Source: Thalassobacillus sp. CUG 92003 (GTDB taxonomy: Bacteria; Bacillota; Bacilli; Bacillales; Halobacillaceae). From it: a stretch of 64,000 bases of DNA. Each line of letters opens with the position of its first letter. Within the stretch, counting starts at the first letter, position 1. The stretch is from the NCBI RefSeq assembly GCF_013618635.1, contig NZ_JABLSJ010000002.1:1-64000 (forward strand). The letters run 5' to 3'. The translations under genes and the position numbers were made by a program. Below, piece after piece: positions 25,719-32,648 of the stretch. Below the pieces are notes generated by a model. The model did not search any database and was not told the DNA's origin. It saw only the letters and a list, made by a program, of their open reading frames with translations.

Positions 25719-25764
25719 ACGGAAATAAAATATATATTATTACATTGAATAGGAGAGCTCTATC

Positions 25765-25875
25765 ATGGAAAAAAAAGAAGCAGTATGTGAATACGAAAGC
25801 CTAGTAGATATGCTGGCAGAAATGGTTACAACCTACCTAACTAAGCAACCAAAAGGAGAGGGTATGAATGAATAA
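25765..25875 (+). CDS. 36-residue protein directly upstream of the recombinase genes
   Basis: A short reading frame with a good AGGAG site 10 nt before ATG 25765. It encodes an acidic helical peptide containing ESLVDMLAEMVTTYLTKQ. It overlaps the start of the next gene by 8 nt, so all three genes are translationally linked. Its spacing and amphipathic character argue for a real gene. Very small frames before ccr are also found in some staphylococcal cassettes (from memory). Function unknown. Confidence 0.6.
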   Translation: MEKKEAVCEYESLVDMLAEMVTTYLTKQPKGEGMNE

Positions 25876-26395
25876 TCCAAATGAAATTGCACAGCAGAAT
25901 CTGCCAAACATCGTGATTTACTCTAGAGATTCTTCCAAGTCACACCCATTAAAACAGAAACGTCAAAAACAAAGTGTCCAAGAATTGAAAGCAATGTATG
26001 AACAAGCAGGATATAGTATCAGTAATATCTACTTAGAACCTTTTTTAACATCATATGAGAAAGAGCGGCCAGTTCTACAGCAAATGATTAAGGATGCAGC
26101 TAGTGGCTTGTTCCATGTTGTCCTTGTTTGGGATGTTTTCACACTTGCTTCTAATGGAGAACAGCTCCAACAAATAGAAAGAGAACTTACTAGTTATGGA
26201 GTTGAGATTTGTTCATCAACCGAAGAGTTCGATACATCTACTCATAAAGGAAAAAAAGTGTTTGAGTGCATGTGTAAACTACTAAATACTGACCATCTAT
26301 ATTTTTCAGCGTTGCAAAGTATCCCTTTGTCACAAGTAGCACGTTGGTTTTTAGAAGATGATAGCAAGAAAAATGTGGGGGGGAGAAGAACATGA
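25868..26395 (+). CDS. Catalytic-domain-only serine recombinase relative, probably inactive
   Basis: A 175-residue protein in the place of CcrA. It aligns with the resolvase catalytic domain: IVIYSRDSS (Ser22 at the nucleophile place, Arg20 kept), ERPVLQQMIKDA (Arg67 kept), and FHVVLVWDVFTLASNG. In active enzymes the last block reads WKLNRLSR, as in the next gene; here both Arg are replaced (Thr92, Ser95). There is no DNA-binding, zinc-ribbon or coiled-coil domain, and the frame ends normally, overlapping the next gene by ATGA. So it is likely a regulatory or structural partner, or a degenerate ccrA. CcrA is normally about 450 residues. Confidence 0.75.
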   Translation: MNNPNEIAQQNLPNIVIYSRDSSKSHPLKQKRQKQSVQELKAMYEQAGYSISNIYLEPFLTSYEKERPVLQQMIKDAASGLFHVVLVWDVFTLASNGEQLQQIERELTSYGVEICSSTEEFDTSTHKGKKVFECMCKLLNTDHLYFSALQSIPLSQVARWFLEDDSKKNVGGRRT

Positions 26396-28071
26396 AGAAT
26401 GTATTGAGCAATACGTTGAATAATTCATCACATGTAACAACAAAGGTAGCCGCTATATATGTCAGAGTTTCTACAAAGGAACAGGCAGAGGAAGGTTATA
26501 GTATTGATGAACAGGTTCGGACGTTGAAAGAGCTTTGTGAACGTGAGGGATACAAGGTTTTCAAAGTCTATAGTGACAGAGGGATAAGTGGCAAGGCTAT
26601 GAAAAACAGACCTGGTTTACAAGAATTACTCAGGGATGCTAGTCAAAAAGCATTTAATACAGTTTTGGTTTGGAAGCTAAATCGTCTATCCAGAAAGAGT
26701 TTGGACCTTTTAAGCGTTATTGATTTATTGAAAAAGAATAACATAGCATTCCGCTCCGCTACCGAAAACTATGAAACTGAAACTCCAGGAGGAGTCTTGC
26801 AGTTTCAAATGATGGCAGCTGTTGCAGAATTTGAAAGAGCTAATATAGCTGAAAATGTAAAGATGGGGATGAAGGCGAGAGCCAGAGAAGGGTCTTGGAA
26901 TGGGGGCCAAGTGTTGGGCTACGATGTAGTAAGCACTCCTAGTGAAAATAATTATAAGAGGAAGTTTTCTAAACTTGTTCTTAACGAATTAGAAGCTCAA
27001 ACAATCCGTAGGATTTTCAGTCTCTATACAAGTGGAATTGGATATAAATCAATCGCTAATAAGCTAAACAAAGAAGGGCATCGGACTAAAAAAGATAAAG
27101 ATTTTTCTATAAACGCAGTTAGAACCATCTTAACCAATCCCCTTTATGCAGGCTATATTAGGTACAACGTTCGTAGGGATTGGAATGAAATGAGAAGAAA
27201 TAATATTAACCCTAACCCCATCATTGAGAGAGGACGGCATGAGCCAATTATCTCTGAAGAAACATGGGAGAAAACAAAAAGTATAATGAAAAGTCGAGGC
27301 GGCCGCCCAAACCGTATTCATAGTGGTGAGTTCCCCTTGACGGGTATTTTAAAGTGTCCTGTCTGTGGAGCAGGGATGGTCATAGGAAGGACAACAAATA
27401 CGAATAAAGATGGAACGAAGAGGATACTTGAGTATTACGTGTGTGGAGCTTGGAAAAATAAAGGTACAGCTGTATGTCGTTCCAATAGTATTAGAACAGA
27501 TTATGCGGATAAGTATGTACTTGAAAAGCTATCGAACATTGCTAAGAAAGACAAGCTGATAAAAGACATTGTTGATAAAATGAATAATGGAAATCTAGAA
27601 AGGCTGGCTCCTCAAAAACATGAATATGAAACACTCAAGAAAAAATTAGAAGCTATAGAAGCTCGTAAGGATAAAGTATTGGGGTTATATGAGGAGGATA
27701 TAATTACGAGACCAGAACTTTCAAGTCGATTAACTAAGATTAACGAAGAAAAGGAATCCCTAGAGGTAAGGTTATCACCACTCGCACAGCAATTGAGTCA
27801 GGATAGTCAACCGGAAATTTCATTTGATATGGTAAGGGAAGTGATGAAGAACTTTGTGCAGGCATATAAAGAATCTATGTCCCGAGAACAAAGGAAGCAC
27901 TTACTGCACCTACTCATTGATACGATAACGGTTGATGAAGATAGAAAGATTGAAACAATAAGGATTCAACTTAATAAGCAAGTAGCAAGTCACTTCACCA
28001 TTAAAGGGGGAGCAGATTCATCCATTAGCGATGAGTTTGCTCCCCCTTTTTCTGTGTTTTTAGATATTTAA
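26392..28071 (+). CDS. Large serine recombinase, Ccr-like (CcrB/CcrC class)
   Basis: Site-specific integrase/excisionase of the element, 559 residues, close in size to CcrB and CcrC. Domains: resolvase catalytic domain with nucleophile Ser27 in IYVRVST, RPGLQELL and KLNRLSR (about 22-160); recombinase domain (about 185-290); zinc ribbon with CPVCG, YYVCG and AVCRSN (about 320-365); a coiled-coil segment (about 400-465) and a C-terminal tail. Expected to recombine attL and attR at the rlmH 3' end. Start overlaps the preceding gene (ATGA). All catalytic residues are present. Placement within the Ccr types needs a tree. Confidence 0.92.
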   Translation: MKNVLSNTLNNSSHVTTKVAAIYVRVSTKEQAEEGYSIDEQVRTLKELCEREGYKVFKVYSDRGISGKAMKNRPGLQELLRDASQKAFNTVLVWKLNRLSRKSLDLLSVIDLLKKNNIAFRSATENYETETPGGVLQFQMMAAVAEFERANIAENVKMGMKARAREGSWNGGQVLGYDVVSTPSENNYKRKFSKLVLNELEAQTIRRIFSLYTSGIGYKSIANKLNKEGHRTKKDKDFSINAVRTILTNPLYAGYIRYNVRRDWNEMRRNNINPNPIIERGRHEPIISEETWEKTKSIMKSRGGRPNRIHSGEFPLTGILKCPVCGAGMVIGRTTNTNKDGTKRILEYYVCGAWKNKGTAVCRSNSIRTDYADKYVLEKLSNIAKKDKLIKDIVDKMNNGNLERLAPQKHEYETLKKKLEAIEARKDKVLGLYEEDIITRPELSSRLTKINEEKESLEVRLSPLAQQLSQDSQPEISFDMVREVMKNFVQAYKESMSREQRKHLLHLLIDTITVDEDRKIETIRIQLNKQVASHFTIKGGADSSISDEFAPPFSVFLDI

Positions 28072-28092
28072 TACCTAAATGGAGGGGTTTTA

Positions 28093-28380
28093 ATGAGCGT
28101 TATAGATGTATTTTGGGAATTTATTTATGAGCATCATCCTCAATTAGCTTTTAATGATTGGTTGGTGGATAGTCAACTTATGAACGTCGAGGAAATAGTA
28201 AACGCAGAAGTCAGAGAACTAATTCCACACCGTCTAAAAGAGGTGAATTGTATAGTCTATTTCTATGAAGGGGGGACAAAGAACGTAGTTTACTTATTGC
28301 AGGACAAGCAAGGCAAGCAGAATATTGCTATCGGATTACTAAAGAATGATGAATTGGTGGATGCAGTCAATTTGTCATAA
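28093..28380 (+). CDS. Small protein downstream of ccr, possibly SAUGI/DUF950-like
   Basis: 95 residues, GGAGGGG before the ATG, 21 nt after the recombinase gene. In staphylococcal cassettes the gene in this place encodes a uracil-DNA glycosylase inhibitor (SAUGI, DUF950). By eye the two share size, acidity, and a block of the form VEEIV...(about 30 residues)...QNIAIG, but similarity is weak. If correct, it would mimic DNA and block the host uracil-DNA glycosylase. Otherwise unknown. Confidence 0.5.
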   Translation: MSVIDVFWEFIYEHHPQLAFNDWLVDSQLMNVEEIVNAEVRELIPHRLKEVNCIVYFYEGGTKNVVYLLQDKQGKQNIAIGLLKNDELVDAVNLS

Positions 28381-28413
28381 TGCCATAATCAAAACCTTAT
28401 AAGATGTTCCGTT

Positions 28414-28445
28414 GAGAATTCACCCTAGGCGTATTCTCTTTTTTA
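28414..28445 (+). terminator. Terminator after the small ccr-linked gene
   Basis: GAGAAT (28414-28419) with ATTCTC (28433-28438), then a run of T. Confidence 0.65.
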
Positions 28446-28476
28446 ATGGAAAAAACCAATTTTAGGAGGTGATTTT

Positions 28477-28554
28477 ATGAAAGCTGTGGAGTTATTTAAA
28501 GCAGGAGTAATGTTTGGTATTTCAATCTATGTGTATGTAAAAGAGCAATTATAA
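28477..28554 (+). CDS. 25-residue hydrophobic peptide
   Basis: Short frame with an excellent AGGAGGTGAT ribosome site before ATG 28477. It encodes one hydrophobic helix (about residues 9-21) followed by KEQL, as in a small membrane peptide. Small frames of this kind occur downstream of ccr in staphylococcal cassettes (from memory). Function unknown. Confidence 0.5.
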   Translation: MKAVELFKAGVMFGISIYVYVKEQL

Positions 28555-28578
28555 ATTGAAGAGAAGGGATGGAAACCT

Positions 28579-28650
28579 ATGCAATATTTCGTGATAGGAA
28601 CTGCTGTTGGTATTGCTGTATGTGTGATAGTTATTCATAGCAGAGGGTAG
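28579..28650 (+). CDS. 23-residue single-helix membrane peptide
   Basis: ATG 28579 opens a frame encoding one Gly/Ala/Val/Ile-rich membrane helix ending HSRG. The ribosome site (GAAGGGA) is moderate. It lies 24 nt after the 25-residue frame, and the two may be a pair of small membrane proteins or toxins. An overlapping frame at 28570 gives a Cys-rich, less plausible peptide. Confidence 0.4.
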   Translation: MQYFVIGTAVGIAVCVIVIHSRG

Positions 28651-28660
28651 GGGGAGAAGT

Positions 28661-28975
28661 GTGATAAAAATTCATAGTTATAGCGAACTGTTAAAGGTAA
28701 CTTCAGTACTTCCGGGTGAGTTTGCTAAGTATATTGAAAAAGAGTTTATTCATTTATATGAGTATTTAGGTTATGAAGAGAAATTGGGGGAGTTTATACT
28801 CCCTACCTATCAAGCTATGATAATATTGGATTATAAAGCAGAAATAAACCAATTATTAACAGAAAAAAAGGATATAGAATTTGAAGAAGAAGTTATATTC
28901 TCAAATTTTACTGTATTAAGGTTCGGTGTCTTTCAAGTTGAAGATGTGCAACTTTGCTACTGCATAGTAAATTAA
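28661..28975 (+). CDS. DUF960-like protein of the ccr region
   Basis: 104 residues, GTG start behind AGGGGGAG. Soluble alpha/beta protein with a YLGYEEKLGEF block and several Tyr. Size, position two to three genes after ccr and general sequence character resemble the DUF960 proteins that accompany ccr in staphylococcal cassettes. Function is not known for that family. The match is by eye and position. Confidence 0.5.
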   Translation: MIKIHSYSELLKVTSVLPGEFAKYIEKEFIHLYEYLGYEEKLGEFILPTYQAMIILDYKAEINQLLTEKKDIEFEEEVIFSNFTVLRFGVFQVEDVQLCYCIVN

Positions 28976-28991
28976 TTTCAAATAAGGAAGG

Positions 28992-29759
28992 GTGTTAGCA
29001 ATAGATAATGTAGACTCATCTATTCTAAATCGTTTACGTGAAGAACCTCCAGAAGGCTGTTCTGTTGTACCGGGAAGCACACCAGTAATAGCTTTCGGAA
29101 GATTTAAGCATGCAGAAGTAGCAACTATAAGCTTGAATCCTAGTCATCGTGAATTTGAACTTGTCAGAGGTCAAAGAAGGTTTCATACATTAGAAAGCTT
29201 AGGGGTTAGAGAGCATAACGAAATTACAGAATCACATGCTTTACAAATACAAGACTATTGCGAAAGATATTTCGAACGACCAGGAATTGTCTACAAAGAT
29301 TGGTTTGACAGAGTATCTGACTTCTTAAAAGCGTCAAGTGGTTATGATTATTATGATGGAACAGCATGTCACCTTGATTTAAGTCAGTGGGCCACCAGTG
29401 AAGTGTGGGGGAGATTAACCTCGAAACAGAAAAAATCCTTAGTTAGTACAAAGGATTTGTTGGCAAGTATATTAAGTAATGGGAACATACACACGTTATA
29501 TTTAAATGGAAAAACTACGTCTAAAGAAATATTTAAATACTTGAAAGTAAGTCCGAAAAAAGTAATCCTCCGTAACACTATTCAAGGGGGAAAATCTATG
29601 CTTAAATTGGAGGGTTATACTGCTGATATTGAAAAGATATCAGGTACACTGCTAAACTCTCCAATTAGATTAATAGGTTGGAATTTATACTTGAAATATA
29701 CTGATACAGAAGGTATTGAAATGCTCTCAAATTGGGTGAAAAACCAAACCCAACAATGA
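28992..29759 (+). CDS. Uracil-DNA-glycosylase-superfamily-like protein
   Basis: 255 residues from a GTG start with AAGGAAGG upstream. Residues about 44-54 (ATISLNPSHREF) resemble the first active-site loop of the UDG fold, followed by RRFHTLESLG, YKDWFDRV (about 103) and HLDLSQWAT (about 127), a layout seen in UDG-like proteins. In staphylococcal cassettes this place is taken by DUF1643, which has a similar LNPS motif. It could act on modified or damaged bases, or be a DNA-mimic target; catalytic function is not proven. Lies 16 nt after the DUF960-like gene. Confidence 0.5.
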   Translation: MLAIDNVDSSILNRLREEPPEGCSVVPGSTPVIAFGRFKHAEVATISLNPSHREFELVRGQRRFHTLESLGVREHNEITESHALQIQDYCERYFERPGIVYKDWFDRVSDFLKASSGYDYYDGTACHLDLSQWATSEVWGRLTSKQKKSLVSTKDLLASILSNGNIHTLYLNGKTTSKEIFKYLKVSPKKVILRNTIQGGKSMLKLEGYTADIEKISGTLLNSPIRLIGWNLYLKYTDTEGIEMLSNWVKNQTQQ

Positions 29760-29781
29760 AAATTTTACTGAGGAGATTTTT

Positions 29782-31098
29782 ATGAAAACAAGATTTGAAA
29801 AATGGATAGATGAGAACAATGTTAAAGGAGACGCTAAAGACCTTTTCAACGAATCGGTTCTATGCTATAAAATATCTGCATATAGGGCATCTTTCATTAT
29901 GGGGTATTTAGGGCTTCAGACCATCCTAAGGGAAAGGTTACTTAACGCTCAAAACAAACCCGATAATATCCCTCAAAAGATGTGGACTGATAGATTAAAT
30001 GATTTAAAGGATGAAAAAATTTGGGACAGTACAGTTTTTGATTTTGTAAATAGGCAAAGCCCGGATAATCCGTTCTTAATTAATGATGATATTAGAACTC
30101 AATATTCCTACTGGAAAACAATTAGAAATGATTGTGCTCATGCTAAGAATAATATTATTAGTTATCCACATGTTGAATCATTTTGGTTGTTTATTGAATC
30201 TAATTTAAGCAAATTCGTAGTAAATGGAGGAAAGAGTGGACTTTTAGAAAAGATTAAAAAACACTACGATTCAAAATATACACCTCCAAATACAGATGTT
30301 TCACCACTAGTAAGGGAAATTCCTCATGCAATGACAAATGGGGATATATCTTTGTTTCTGAAAGAAGTGGATGATTATTTTGAAGAAGAAACCATTAGTT
30401 TCGAGGTATTTGATGGTGATAGTATTACTTATCAATTTTGGAATTATATTGCATACTCACCTTCTCAAGTATTGAGAGAAGGTTTCCTGGAATTCATTAA
30501 GAGTGATTGGGATATCTTTAGAAAATACATTGTGGTTTTTGAAGATAAATTAAATGAAATCTCAAGCGATGATAGTTTTATTAGAGAGTTCTGGAAAGAT
30601 GAAATATGGAAACTATTCATTTGGCAAGACACTGACGGATGGAAGATGGTAAAACGGTTGGTAGATAATCAAATTATCCCAACTAATGAAGTAGATGATT
30701 TTATTAAAACATTGTTCAAGAAAACAAAAACAAAAAGTATTCCTGAAGATTTCATCATAGAATTCCTTAAAGATACGGAGTATTTTAACCTATTAAGAAA
30801 ATTCTTGTTTGGTGAAAGAAAAATGTCAACACCACCTAATGGAATAGACTTTGCTAATAGAAGGTGGAAGTTAATTAGATTTTATTTGTTCCATATGCCC
30901 CTTGATGCTCTTATTGTTTCTGAGCTAAATAGCGCCTTTCTTGCTTCATCCTATGGAACATTTAATAGACAAATGACCGAACTATTTAAACAAGATGAGG
31001 ATTTTAGTAGGCAGTATAAAGAGATACTTGAGGAGAAACAACTTACTGTTCCTTCCATATTGGAAGAGTCCGAAATAATGGAAGAGGATACTGATTAG
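29782..31098 (+). CDS. HEPN-motif protein, candidate defence effector
   Basis: 438 residues, AGGAG 9 nt before the ATG, the last gene before attR. The N-terminal 155 residues are helical and contain RNDCAH (Arg115 to His120), the R-x4-H motif of HEPN ribonucleases, placed after the helix SAYRASFIMGYLGLQTILRE as in HEPN folds. The remaining 280 residues are helical, rich in Trp/Phe, and unrecognised. HEPN proteins in mobile elements often cleave RNA in response to phage. I know no named family with this C-terminal part. Terminator and terminal inverted repeat follow directly. Confidence 0.65.
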   Translation: MKTRFEKWIDENNVKGDAKDLFNESVLCYKISAYRASFIMGYLGLQTILRERLLNAQNKPDNIPQKMWTDRLNDLKDEKIWDSTVFDFVNRQSPDNPFLINDDIRTQYSYWKTIRNDCAHAKNNIISYPHVESFWLFIESNLSKFVVNGGKSGLLEKIKKHYDSKYTPPNTDVSPLVREIPHAMTNGDISLFLKEVDDYFEEETISFEVFDGDSITYQFWNYIAYSPSQVLREGFLEFIKSDWDIFRKYIVVFEDKLNEISSDDSFIREFWKDEIWKLFIWQDTDGWKMVKRLVDNQIIPTNEVDDFIKTLFKKTKTKSIPEDFIIEFLKDTEYFNLLRKFLFGERKMSTPPNGIDFANRRWKLIRFYLFHMPLDALIVSELNSAFLASSYGTFNRQMTELFKQDEDFSRQYKEILEEKQLTVPSILEESEIMEEDTD

Positions 31099-31101
31099 AT
31101 A

Positions 31102-31128
31102 AAGGGACCTTTTTAGGTCCTTTGTTAT
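31102..31128 (+). terminator. Terminator of the HEPN gene
   Basis: AAAGGGACC pairs with GGTCCTTT across a TTTTTA loop, followed by GTTATTT, just before the right inverted repeat. Confidence 0.7.
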
Positions 31129-31130
31129 TT

Positions 31131-31142
31131 AAACCTCATTTA
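31131..31142 (-). repeat. Right terminal inverted repeat
   Basis: AAACCTCATTTA, exact reverse complement of 16973-16984, 13 bp inside attR. Confidence 0.75.
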
Positions 31143-31155
31143 GATATATTACGGA

Positions 31156-31173
31156 GAACCGTATCATAAATAA
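31156..31173 (+). repeat. attR of the SCC-like element
   Basis: GAACCGTATCATAAATAA, two mismatches to attL. With the preceding GGA it encodes GEPYHK-stop in the rlmH frame, so site-specific excision would leave rlmH intact. From here to 31400 I see no gene. Confidence 0.85.
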
Positions 31174-31400
31174 GCGCAGTAAGAGATTATTGATACGTGA
31201 TGTTTTCTCGCTAAAAAAATATAGTGTATTAATTGTATTACAACGGAATCAAGAGTAATAATAGCCGACCACCCATATGACCAATTTCATTTTAGTGAAA
31301 TATACCTTTCACTATGGCTGTAAAAGTTAAATAAGGAAGTTTAATTGTATTGGCAGTAAATTGTTCAAACGTATAATTATTAAAAAAGTAGGTGGGGTTG

Positions 31401-32378
31401 TTGAAAATCTTGAAGATTTTTCTAATTATCGTATCGAGTAGCATTGTAATATATTTAGGAGTGGCATATGGATTAACACTATTTAACTCTGTATAAGAAC
31501 CATCCGGTGATTTGCAAAACCTTAAGTTTAAGGATTTGGAAACGAATGGACAACAATCTAAAGAATTGGAGGAATATCAAACAAGAGATGGTTCCAGCTT
31601 GACTTACCGCTACTATGATTCAACTGCTGAGAACATTTTGATTCTTATTCATGGTTCGGGTTATCATAGTGAATATTTAGAACCGCTGGCAACGAATCTA
31701 TCTCAAGAGGGCGTAGCTTCAGTTTATACTCCAAACTTGCGAGGACACGGACCAAATCCTGAAAAACGTGGCGATGTTGATTATTTAGGTCAAATTGAAC
31801 AGGATTTGAATGACTTAATTGATTACATAAGGAAACGTCATCCAGAACAACCTATTATATTAGGAGGTCATTCAAGTGGAGGAGGCACTGTCATCCGTTT
31901 TGCAGGTGGCGAGTTTAGTCATAATGCAGTTAATCGGTATTTGCTGATTGCTCCATATATACATCATAATGCCCCAACAAATAAGAGTAATAATGAATGG
32001 GCTAATGTAAACACTCCACGTATAATTGGGTTAAGCATGCTCAATCAAATTGGAATCACCCACTTAAATGATAGGAATGTTATTTCTTTTAACATGCCGA
32101 ATAACTATCGAGACAATACTGAAACATTAAGGTATAGTTATCGATTACAAACCTCTATGCATCCACGCCCAGACTACGAAAAAGATATTTCATCAATGGA
32201 TGGAGAAGTGCTTGTTCTGGCAGGCAGTGGAGATAAATCTTTTAAAGCAGATCAATACGAAAAAGTATTTAATACGCATCCAAATACAGAAGTCATGATT
32301 ATGGAAGGTTTATCGCATTTTGCTCCAATTAATGACAATGATGCACAAAATGAAATAGCCACATGGTTAGAGAACTAA
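31401..32378 (+). pseudogene. Alpha/beta hydrolase gene interrupted by an in-frame stop
   Basis: From TTG 31401 (AGGTGGGG upstream) a membrane-anchor or signal sequence of 31 codons runs into TAA at 31494-31496. The same frame then continues without a break to 32378 and encodes a complete alpha/beta hydrolase: LIHGSGYHSEYL oxyanion region, nucleophile GHSSGG, acid in LAGSGDKSF and the C-terminal His in GLSHFAPI. It resembles lysophospholipase/serine aminopeptidase-type hydrolases. Downstream TTG 31512 has no ribosome site. So the gene probably lost its anchor by a nonsense mutation; readthrough, an internal start or a sequence error are alternatives. The DNA is AT-rich like the SCC-like element although it lies outside attR. 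Confidence 0.75.
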
Positions 32379-32409
32379 TAGTTAGTAATAATAAAGTAAG
32401 ATATAAAGG

Positions 32410-32478
32410 GCAGCGGAGTTGGGGGAGCACGTCCCACATGCTCGAAGCTGTCAAGAAGCAGAAATCATAAAAGTGTAA
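32410..32478 (+). pseudogene. Possible 3' remnant of a backbone gene
   Basis: A 22-codon frame ending at TAA 32476-32478 (AAELGEHVPHARSCQEAEII then KV) starts abruptly at the change from AT-rich to GC-richer DNA and is followed by a strong terminator. It reads like the tail of a gene whose front was lost. Too short to identify. Confidence 0.3.
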
Positions 32479-32497
32479 GAGGTTTATGAGCGTTACT

Positions 32498-32544
32498 GCC
32501 GCCTCAAGTCATTCAAAAATTGAGTGACTGTGGCGGCTTTTTTT
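32498..32544 (+). terminator. Terminator
   Basis: GCCGCC (32498-32503) with GGCGGC (32532-32537), inner pairing AGTCA/TGACT, then seven T. No intact gene precedes it within 100 bp. Confidence 0.8.
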
Positions 32545-32648
32545 CATGGCATCAGGCTTATCGTCTAGTAAGCAGCGATGGCTTTTGATAAACTTTGATT
32601 AACACTGTAAACGCTATCAATCAATCGGATGGTCAGGAGTGTGAGCCG

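Larger units (their letters stand above)
16976..31173 (+). mobile_element. SCC-like integrative element inserted at rlmH
   Basis: About 14.2 kb between direct repeats 16958-16975 and 31156-31173, AT-rich against a GC-richer backbone. It holds a large serine recombinase preceded by a small recombinase-like gene (the ccr position), a P4/D5-type helicase upstream (the cch position), and short conserved-type genes downstream, which is the order of the staphylococcal ccr complex. Cargo at the rlmH-proximal end is an AIPR protein, a BamHI-like restriction-modification pair and small unknown genes; at the distal end it is a HEPN-motif protein. attR re-creates codons GEPYHK and stop, so excision would restore rlmH. 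No mec-type or resistance gene is present. Confidence 0.88.

Noticed and set aside
25868-26395. Short recombinase gene as a simple assembly frameshift of a full ccrA
   Set aside because: Its stop overlaps the next start as ATGA with normal coupling, and its changed active-site Arg residues lie upstream of the end, so truncation by error alone does not explain it; still worth checking with reads.
16976-31173. No GGATCC site found by eye in the element that carries the BamHI-like enzyme
   Set aside because: At this low GC only about one site would be expected in 14 kb, so absence is not evidence of avoidance. The window beginning with GGATCC is probably chance.
32450-32475. A third att-like sequence (GAAGC ... 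ATCATAAA) marking a second cassette
   Set aside because: Only an 8-bp block matches and spacing within the core is wrong; it overlaps the possible gene remnant.
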